Shown: positions 4,110 through 8,973 of the stretch, in pieces
Layout: the number at the start of each line of letters is the position of its first letter
Position numbering within the stretch: position 1 is the stretch's first letter
DNA from: Pseudomonadota bacterium
GTDB lineage: Bacteria > Desulfobacterota > BSN033 > G020346125
DNA length: 8,973 nt
Assembly (NCBI GenBank): GCA_030673585.1
Contig: DAOVIU010000029.1
Span: 1-8,973, forward strand
Reading direction: 5' to 3'
Made by a program: the position numbers and the translations under genes
Notes under the pieces: generated by a model
Told to the model about the DNA's origin: nothing
The model's database searches: none
The model's input: only the letters and a program-made list of their open reading frames with translations

Positions 4110-5234
4110 TTGGAAGACGAAATTTTCATGGAGAAGGCCTTAATACTCGCCCGAAAGGGATCGGGCAAAACGAGCCCGAACCCCATGGTGGGAGCCCTCG
4201 TGGTTAAGGGAGGAAGGATCCTCGGCAAAGGTTATCATCGGAGATATGGGGGAGCCCATGCAGAGCTCAGCGCCCTGAGGAATGCAAAGGAGGATGTGAA
4301 GGACGCTTCGATGTATGTGACCCTGGAACCCTGCTGCCACCACGGATGGACACCACCCTGTGTGGATGCCGTTATAGGCGCAGGGATAAACCGGGTTGTG
4401 ATCGGGACGGCTGATCCGAACCCCAGGGTAAATGGAAAGGGTATTCAGATCCTCCGCGATTATGGAATTCAGGTCAAGGTTGGCGTTTTGGGGGAGCGGT
4501 GTCGGATGCTTAATGAAGCCTATTTCAAACATATTCAAACGGGAATCCCTTTTGTCACGTTGAAATTTGCTCAATCCCTGGATGGAAGGATTGCAACCAA
4601 GACGGGACATTCCCAATGGATAAGCTCTCCGGGGACCTTAAGGTTGGCGCACAAATTGCGATCGACTCACGATGGCGTGCTCGTCGGCATCGGCACCGTC
4701 CTCGTGGATGACCCCAGCCTCACCGTGCGTCTGTTAAAAGGGAAAAACCCTCAACGCATCATCGTGGACGGCAGATTGCGTATCCCTCTAAAAGCCAAGA
4801 TCCTCAATGACGAAGAGGTGGATAAAACCATCATCGTAGCGACGGAGGGGGCGAATCCAAGGAAAACTCAACGCCTGAGGAATTTAGGGGCTGAAGTACT
4901 ATGGGCGGGGAAAAATCAGCGGGGAGAGCTGGATATGACCGACGTCCTCAAACAATTGGGCCGAATGGGAATAACATCGGTATTGGTTGAAGGCGGGGCC
5001 AAGATCATCACCTCCTTAATCAGGGAACGGCTGGCGGATAAGATTGTGCTCGTGGTGGCCCCAAAGCTTATCGGTGAAGGAATCGAGGCCGTAGGAAACC
5101 TGGAAATCCATGACTTGAGCGAAGCTCTGTCCATCACCAAGATGAAAACGAGGAGATTAGGTGATGATATCGTCATCGAGGGCTATCTGGAGACAGGGAG
5201 GGACCGGCAGCGGACGGGAAATGATAAAATGTAA
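4110..5234 (+). CDS. ribD: Bifunctional riboflavin biosynthesis protein RibD (deaminase/reductase)
   Basis: This 374-residue cytoplasmic enzyme catalyses two consecutive steps of riboflavin synthesis: deamination of 2,5-diamino-6-ribosylamino-pyrimidinone 5'-phosphate, then NADPH-dependent reduction of the ribosyl side chain. The deaminase domain (1-145) has TSPNPMVGALVV, the zinc ligand and catalytic glutamate in H50-A-E52, and the zinc cysteines C75 and C84 in EPCCHHGWTPPC. The reductase domain (about 147-362) shows KFAQSLDGRIA, the LRSTHDGVLVGIGTVLVDDP block and VEGGAKI. Length is normal and both active sites look intact. The TTG start at 4110 is chosen because family members begin with M-x-D-E-x-x-M, which MEDEIFM matches. 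The ATG at 4128 is the alternative, and neither has a strong ribosome binding site. lipB follows 35 bases after the stop. No other riboflavin genes are in the window. Confidence 0.96.
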   Translation: MEDEIFMEKALILARKGSGKTSPNPMVGALVVKGGRILGKGYHRRYGGAHAELSALRNAKEDVKDASMYVTLEPCCHHGWTPPCVDAVIGAGINRVVIGTADPNPRVNGKGIQILRDYGIQVKVGVLGERCRMLNEAYFKHIQTGIPFVTLKFAQSLDGRIATKTGHSQWISSPGTLRLAHKLRSTHDGVLVGIGTVLVDDPSLTVRLLKGKNPQRIIVDGRLRIPLKAKILNDEEVDKTIIVATEGANPRKTQRLRNLGAEVLWAGKNQRGELDMTDVLKQLGRMGITSVLVEGGAKIITSLIRERLADKIVLVVAPKLIGEGIEAVGNLEIHDLSEALSITKMKTRRLGDDIVIEGYLETGRDRQRTGNDKM

Positions 5235-5239
5235 GGAGG
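5233..5239 (+). promoter_or_regulatory. Near-perfect Shine-Dalgarno sequence at the end of ribD without a matching start
   Basis: AAGGAGG overlaps the ribD stop codon, but no ATG, GTG or TTG in the lipB frame lies at a proper distance. The only in-frame candidate nearby is ATA at 5243, three bases away. The first usual start, GTG at 5270, is 30 bases off. It may help reinitiation on lipB, or lipB may use a rare start codon. Confidence 0.4.
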
Positions 5240-5269
5240 CCAATAGGATTCCCTCAGTATAAATCAGTC

Positions 5270-6013
5270 GTGGGCTGTATGCAGCAAAAGGACTTCAGAC
5301 GCAGAGGATATGTAATCGACATCGATCTCATGGAATACCGGAGGGCATGGGATTTCCAGAGGAAAGTTGTAGCCGCCAAGCTCGAATCGGACCTACCGGA
5401 TATTCTGATTCTTCTGGAGCATAACCCCGTAATCACTCTTGGCCGAAGGGGTAATCGCCAATACATTCGAGCTTCTCCGGAAGTTCTGGCTGCGCGTGGA
5501 ATCAACACCTATCACGTCGAAAGAGGTGGTGAAGTAACCTACCATGGCCCCGGTCAGATCGTGGGCTATCCTATTTTGAACTTGAGGAATTGGCGCCGGG
5601 ATGTCTCCTGGTACATCTTCAATTTGGAGGAAGTCCTCATCAGGACTCTAAGCGATTTCGGAATTGAAGGGTCGAGGAATAGATTGAACCGTGGAGTCTG
5701 GGTAGGGGATTCAAAGATCGGCTCCATCGGGGTGGCCATCACGAGGTGGGTGACCTACCATGGCTTCTCCCTCAATGTGTCGCCCGACATGAACCATTAT
5801 CGCCTCATTACGCCTTGCGGGCTTGAGGGAACCGAGGTCACCTCCATCGAGAGGTTCCTTGGGGGAACGCCCGATCACGTCCGGGTGAGAGATACGATCT
5901 CCCGCCATTTTCAACAGGTCTTCGATATGGAATTGTCCAGAATGGATATGGAAGATCTAAAGGGGATTCTCGGAATCCACTATCAGGCTCATGATGAAAG
6001 CGCAAGATTATGA
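5270..6013 (+). CDS. lipB: Octanoyl-[acyl-carrier-protein]:protein N-octanoyltransferase LipB
   Basis: LipB moves octanoate from acyl carrier protein to a lysine of lipoyl domains, the first step of endogenous lipoylation. This 247-residue protein carries the family block R85-GGEVTYHGPGQ (85-96). It also has the catalytic lysine K149 in GDSKIGSIGVAI, the YHGFSLNV strand, and the acyl-binding nucleophile C183 in TPCG. Length is slightly above the usual 210-230 owing to the termini. The start is uncertain: GTG 5270 or ATG 5279, since the strong ribosome binding site at the ribD end is too far from either. The final 23 bases overlap lipA, which indicates translational coupling. The product LipB makes is the substrate of LipA, so the pair is functionally linked. 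Confidence 0.95.
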   Translation: MGCMQQKDFRRRGYVIDIDLMEYRRAWDFQRKVVAAKLESDLPDILILLEHNPVITLGRRGNRQYIRASPEVLAARGINTYHVERGGEVTYHGPGQIVGYPILNLRNWRRDVSWYIFNLEEVLIRTLSDFGIEGSRNRLNRGVWVGDSKIGSIGVAITRWVTYHGFSLNVSPDMNHYRLITPCGLEGTEVTSIERFLGGTPDHVRVRDTISRHFQQVFDMELSRMDMEDLKGILGIHYQAHDESARL

Positions 6014-6926
6014 GCAAACTGAGGGCTTACGCTTAACCCCTGATCCCAGAGTTTCGCATATGGAAGAAGTACGCAAACCCCCCTGGCTGAAAAAACGGAT
6101 ACCGCTGGGATCCAACATTCAGAAGGTCTCCGCACTGCTCGAGGAAGCCCGGCTCCACACCGTTTGCCAGGAAGCCCACTGTCCCAATTTACCGGAATGC
6201 TTCTCCGGGCGGACAGCCACCTTCATGATCATGGGCAATATGTGCACCAGGAATTGCCGTTTCTGTGCGGTGAGCTATGGAACTCCTGCTTCCTTGGATG
6301 AGGATGAACCCGAAAGGGTGGCCTCGACCGCCGAACAATTGGGCTTGCGTTATATCGTCATCACCTCTGTCACCAGGGACGACCTGGAGGATGGAGGAGT
6401 ACAACACTTCGCTGAAACCGTTCAGGCCATTAAGCGCAGGAGACCTAAGACGTTAGTCGAATTGTTGGTTCCGGACTTTCAGGGAAAGCACTCTTCTCTG
6501 AACACAATCCTTTCCACACCGCCCGACGTCCTCAACCACAACGTGGAAACCGTTCCGCGCCTCTATTCTCAAGTACGACCCCAGGCCGACTACCGGCGCT
6601 CCCTGGACTTGCTCAAAAGAGTTCACGCCCGCAGTCCATCCACGCTCACCAAATCTGGCCTAATGCTGGGTTTTGGGGAAAGGGAACCGGAGGTGATTCA
6701 GGTCATACAAGACCTGCTGGATGTCGGTTGCAGGCTGCTGACACTGGGGCAATATCTTCAACCGTCAAGGCAACACCACCCCGTAATCCGATATCTGCAT
6801 CCCGAGGAGTTCGAGGCTTACAAGGCCGTGGGAGAGAAAATGGGATTCTTAGAAGTGGCATCGGGTCCCTTTGTTCGCAGCTCCTTCAGGGCGGCTCAAA
6901 TGTACCGAGATGTGAGCCTCAGTTAG
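5991..6926 (+). CDS. lipA: Lipoyl synthase LipA (radical SAM)
   Basis: LipA inserts two sulfur atoms into protein-bound octanoyl groups to make lipoate, using two 4Fe-4S clusters. The auxiliary, sulfur-donating cluster cysteines are C59, C64 and C70 (CQEAHCPNLPEC). The radical-SAM cysteines are C85, C89 and C92 (CTRNCRFC). The serine ligand region near the C-terminus is present as RSSFRA (296-301). Other family blocks include TSVTRDDLEDGG, NHNVETV and TLGQYLQPS. At 311 residues it has normal length. The start at 5991 (or 5994) overlaps lipB. A later ATG at 6060 would give a form beginning MEEVRKPPWLKK, also reasonable for the family. The stop codon interlocks with that of the converging gene at 6923. 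No intrinsic terminator is visible after it. Confidence 0.97.
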   Translation: MMKAQDYEQTEGLRLTPDPRVSHMEEVRKPPWLKKRIPLGSNIQKVSALLEEARLHTVCQEAHCPNLPECFSGRTATFMIMGNMCTRNCRFCAVSYGTPASLDEDEPERVASTAEQLGLRYIVITSVTRDDLEDGGVQHFAETVQAIKRRRPKTLVELLVPDFQGKHSSLNTILSTPPDVLNHNVETVPRLYSQVRPQADYRRSLDLLKRVHARSPSTLTKSGLMLGFGEREPEVIQVIQDLLDVGCRLLTLGQYLQPSRQHHPVIRYLHPEEFEAYKAVGEKMGFLEVASGPFVRSSFRAAQMYRDVSLS

Positions 6927-7393
6927 ATTTCCAAGATCCGCTTGGCCTCCGTAGGGTCCACGCGATAGGGGCTTCCCCTGCCTTGATAGAACCCGTGCTC
7001 CTCAATGAGATGGGTTGCCAGGTCTGACCAGATGAGGGTCTCGCCGGTCCCTAATTTCTCCAGCTTGACATGGGTCTTGGGGTAGAGGCCGGGATGACCC
7101 CAGGGACAGGGTATCCTCCCCCGGGCTTCGTGCACTTCGACCTCAAATTTGTCCTCCACCACCACCGGGTCCCCCCAACCACCCCTCGCCTTCTCGGTGA
7201 TGGCATTTAACCTCTCGGCAATGATGCCGTGGGTGAGCCCCAGGGAATTGACCGTGCCCTGATCCTCGGTCAGAATCTCGATCAATTTCCGGGGATCGTA
7301 TCCCAGGAAGCCTTGGCCACAGAGACACATGGGCCTCATGTTTTGCTGGATTTTGTCAAGCTCAGGGCTCTGTTTTACAGGACGGTCTCTCAT
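6923..7393 (-). CDS. Uncharacterised His/Cys-rich protein encoded downstream of nqrF
   Basis: I do not recognise this 156-residue protein. It has no membrane segment or signal peptide. Visible features are a CLC pair (C23, C25) in a short conserved-looking block MCLCGQGFLGYDP. There is also C96-x3-H100 (CPWGH), and H128-x4-H133 near the end (ATHLIEEHGFYQG). These could together bind zinc or another metal, which is inference. It begins 22 bases after the nqrF stop on the same strand and has GAGG (7402-7399) five bases before the ATG. The longer in-frame TTG at 7423 lacks a ribosome binding site and would overlap nqrF. It is therefore most likely the last gene of the nqr operon. It is not NqrM, the small NQR maturation protein, which is shorter, has a membrane segment and a different Cys pattern. 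A role in assembly or regulation of NQR is possible but unproven. Confidence 0.7.
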   Translation of the reverse strand: MRDRPVKQSPELDKIQQNMRPMCLCGQGFLGYDPRKLIEILTEDQGTVNSLGLTHGIIAERLNAITEKARGGWGDPVVVEDKFEVEVHEARGRIPCPWGHPGLYPKTHVKLEKLGTGETLIWSDLATHLIEEHGFYQGRGSPYRVDPTEAKRILEI

Positions 7394-7415
7394 TCTTACC
7401 TCGCCCGGGAAGGGG

Positions 7416-8519
7416 TTATCCAAATTTATCGTAGAAGATCAACTCTTGGGGAACTCCCTTCTTCGCTAGGAGTTCCACACACGACTCCACCATGGCGGGA
7501 TTGCCACAGAGATAGGCTTCCTTGTTCCCTCCGTTTTCTATGATCCTCTCCAAGACATTGGTGACCCGGCCCCTCTCTCCTTCCCAGTGATCTTCTTCCT
7601 CGGGTCTGGAAAGGGTGAAGATGACCTCCAAATGGGGAATCCGCTCCTTGAACGCCTCAATTTCCTCCACGTAGAAGAGATCTTTTCTGTGACGAGCCCC
7701 AAACACGAGGATCGCCTTCCTTGAGATCTGCTCGTCCGCCATCTGATAGAGCATGGACATAATCGGAGCCATCCCCGACCCCGTTGCTACAAAAAAGATT
7801 TCTCTATCGGAATCCCTCAAATAGAATTCGCCGTAGGGACCATTAAAGGCAGCCTCATCGCCTTCCTTCAAGACTTCATGCATGTAGGTAGTGGCCAAAC
7901 CACCGGGCACCTTTGTCACAATGAGGGTAATCCCGGTAGGCTCGTGGGCCGACGATGCGATGGAATAGGCCCGGTAAACCGATTCCGGACACTGCTCGTA
8001 CTCGGGAACCTGAAACTGAATGTATTGCCCTGCCTTGAAGGTGATGGATTCCGAGTCAGCGAGCCGAAGTCGCAGCTCCTTTATCTCATCGGTGAGGTCC
8101 CGGAGGCTCTCAACCCGGGATCGGAACTCCTTGATGAGGAAGAGTTCCGGGGGAATTTCAATGTCCATGTCCCCCCGGACCTTGATCTGGCAAGAGATAC
8201 GGACATTGGCTTTGACTTCCTCAGGTTCCAGCCAGGGCGTCTCCGTGGGCAACAAGGGCCCTCCTCCCTCCTGGATCTTAACCTTGCAGTAACCACAGCT
8301 CCCTCGTCCACCGCAGGCAGAGGGGATGAAAATCCCCTGCTCCATCAGTGTCGATAGGAGCGTGCCTCCTCCCAGGACCTGGAACTCCTTCTCCCCCTGG
8401 TTAATGCGAATCCCACACTCCCCGTAGAAGCCCAGGTACGAGTCGGCAACCTCCAAGAAAAAAGCCAAAAGAGCTCCTAAGCCGCTCAGGGCGAGGAGGC
8501 TCAAGAGAACTTGCGTCAT
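7416..8519 (-). CDS. nqrF: Na+-translocating NADH:quinone reductase subunit F
   Basis: NqrF is the NADH-oxidising subunit of the sodium-pumping NQR complex. It takes hydride onto FAD and passes electrons one at a time through a 2Fe-2S centre. The 367-residue protein has an N-terminal membrane helix (about 3-23). A plant-type ferredoxin domain (35-125) follows, with cluster ligands C69, C75, C78 and C110. A ferredoxin-reductase domain has the FAD motif RAYS (183-186) and the NADH-binding GSGMAPI (247-253). The C-terminal CGNPAMVESC (338-347) and the end YDKFG are also present. It is about 40 residues shorter than the well-studied Vibrio protein, but all redox motifs are intact. GAGGA of its ribosome binding site overlaps the nqrE stop, 10 bases upstream, a sign of tight coupling. 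Confidence 0.95.
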   Translation of the reverse strand: MTQVLLSLLALSGLGALLAFFLEVADSYLGFYGECGIRINQGEKEFQVLGGGTLLSTLMEQGIFIPSACGGRGSCGYCKVKIQEGGGPLLPTETPWLEPEEVKANVRISCQIKVRGDMDIEIPPELFLIKEFRSRVESLRDLTDEIKELRLRLADSESITFKAGQYIQFQVPEYEQCPESVYRAYSIASSAHEPTGITLIVTKVPGGLATTYMHEVLKEGDEAAFNGPYGEFYLRDSDREIFFVATGSGMAPIMSMLYQMADEQISRKAILVFGARHRKDLFYVEEIEAFKERIPHLEVIFTLSRPEEEDHWEGERGRVTNVLERIIENGGNKEAYLCGNPAMVESCVELLAKKGVPQELIFYDKFG

Positions 8520-8529
8520 CAGGCTTTCC

Positions 8530-8973
8530 TCACTGAATCTGGATCATTCCACTAAAGGCCATGAAAGCCAAGGCCATCAGCCCTGCAATGATCAGGGCAA
8601 TGCCAGGCCCCTCCAGGGGCTTGGGTATCTTTGCCCCTTTCAGCTTCTCCCGAATCCCCCCCATGGCTACGATGGCCAATGTCCAGCCAATGCCACCTCC
8701 CGCACCATAGGCCACTGACTGCAAAAAGGTATAATTGCGAATGATCATAAACAGGGCTACCCCTAAAATGGCACAATTGACGGTAATCAAGGGCAGAAAA
8801 ATCCCCAGCACCACATACAGAACCGGCGAGGACCTTTCGATCATCATCTCAACGAGCTGGACAAAGGCCGCGATCACGATGATGAAGACGATGTAACGAA
8901 AATGGACGAGCCCCAGGGGAACCAAAAGATGGTAGTAGATCAGATAATTGAGGGCGGAGGTACAGGTCATGAC
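8530..8973 (-). CDS. nqrE: Na+-translocating NADH:quinone reductase subunit E (N-terminus beyond the window)
   Basis: The frame is open to the right edge, so about 50 N-terminal residues are missing. The 147 codons seen encode an integral membrane protein with several hydrophobic helices. The family blocks are clear: IAAFVQLVEMMIERSSPVLY, then LGIFLPLITVNCAILGVALF, YGAGGGIGWTLAIVAM and GIREKL. NqrE is paralogous to NqrD and to RnfA/RnfE. The closeness of the matching blocks, together with nqrF next door, makes NqrE the right call rather than RnfA. The single Cys in VNCAILG is the conserved one that, with NqrD, holds an intramembrane iron centre in NQR. The first ATG in the window (8970) is internal, not the true start. 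The rest of the operon (nqrA-D) presumably lies to the right. Confidence 0.93.
   Translation of the reverse strand, partial: VMTCTSALNYLIYYHLLVPLGLVHFRYIVFIIVIAAFVQLVEMMIERSSPVLYVVLGIFLPLITVNCAILGVALFMIIRNYTFLQSVAYGAGGGIGWTLAIVAMGGIREKLKGAKIPKPLEGPGIALIIAGLMALAFMAFSGMIQIQ

Noticed and set aside
3824..4228. Minus-strand 134-codon frame overlapping the start of ribD
   Set aside because: Its start lies within ribD and no ribosome binding site is seen. It may include a decayed gene end, but I cannot support a call.
6931..6945. Hairpin CCAAG-ATCCG-CTTGG just after the lipA stop as a terminator
   Set aside because: It has only 5 bp and no T-run, and it lies within the coding region of the converging gene.

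Overview
The window looks like chromosomal DNA from a Gram-negative bacterium. It holds the 3' part of a Na+-translocating NADH:quinone reductase (NQR) operon, a lipB-lipA pair for octanoyl-ACP-dependent lipoylation, a ribD, an envelope protein with a SPOR domain, and promoters of the housekeeping -35/-10 type. Gene content and protein style (zinc-ribbon HD protein, HTH+AbrB regulator, NQR) remind me of deltaproteobacterial / Desulfobacterota-like anaerobes. That placement is inference. I see no insertion sequence, CRISPR array, tRNA or rRNA, and no clearly foreign segment.

Layout. Positions 1-131 (minus) hold the first 43 codons of a gamma-glutamyltransferase-family gene that runs off the left edge. 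Positions 342-1190 (minus) encode a membrane-anchored SPOR protein with its own promoter. Positions 1321-1359 are a strong intrinsic terminator for the cold-shock gene at 1385-1588 (minus). The cold-shock start codon sits in a 16-bp RNA hairpin, and a third copy of the same motif lies about 120 nt upstream. Divergently, 1866-2600 (plus) encodes a zinc-ribbon HD phosphohydrolase, whose promoter contains a CRP/FNR-type palindrome. It converges on a peroxiredoxin-like gene (2633-3130, minus), which follows an HTH+AbrB regulator gene (3359-3682, minus) with a palindrome in its promoter. After a 400-nt gap comes a plus-strand cluster: ribD (4110-5234), lipB (5270-6013) and lipA (5991-6926). From the right edge a minus-strand operon enters: nqrE (partial), nqrF, and a small unassigned His/Cys-rich protein gene. 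Its stop codon interlocks with that of lipA.

How the genes fit together. The right half concerns redox cofactors and respiration. RibD makes a riboflavin precursor, and NQR uses FAD in NqrF plus FMN and riboflavin elsewhere in the complex. LipB and LipA build the lipoyl groups of 2-oxoacid dehydrogenases and/or the glycine cleavage system, which supply NADH. The left half is a set of single-gene units (cold shock, envelope, redox and regulators), each with its own control region. The most unusual signal is the cold-shock leader. It can form two mutually exclusive pairings, one of which buries the start codon.
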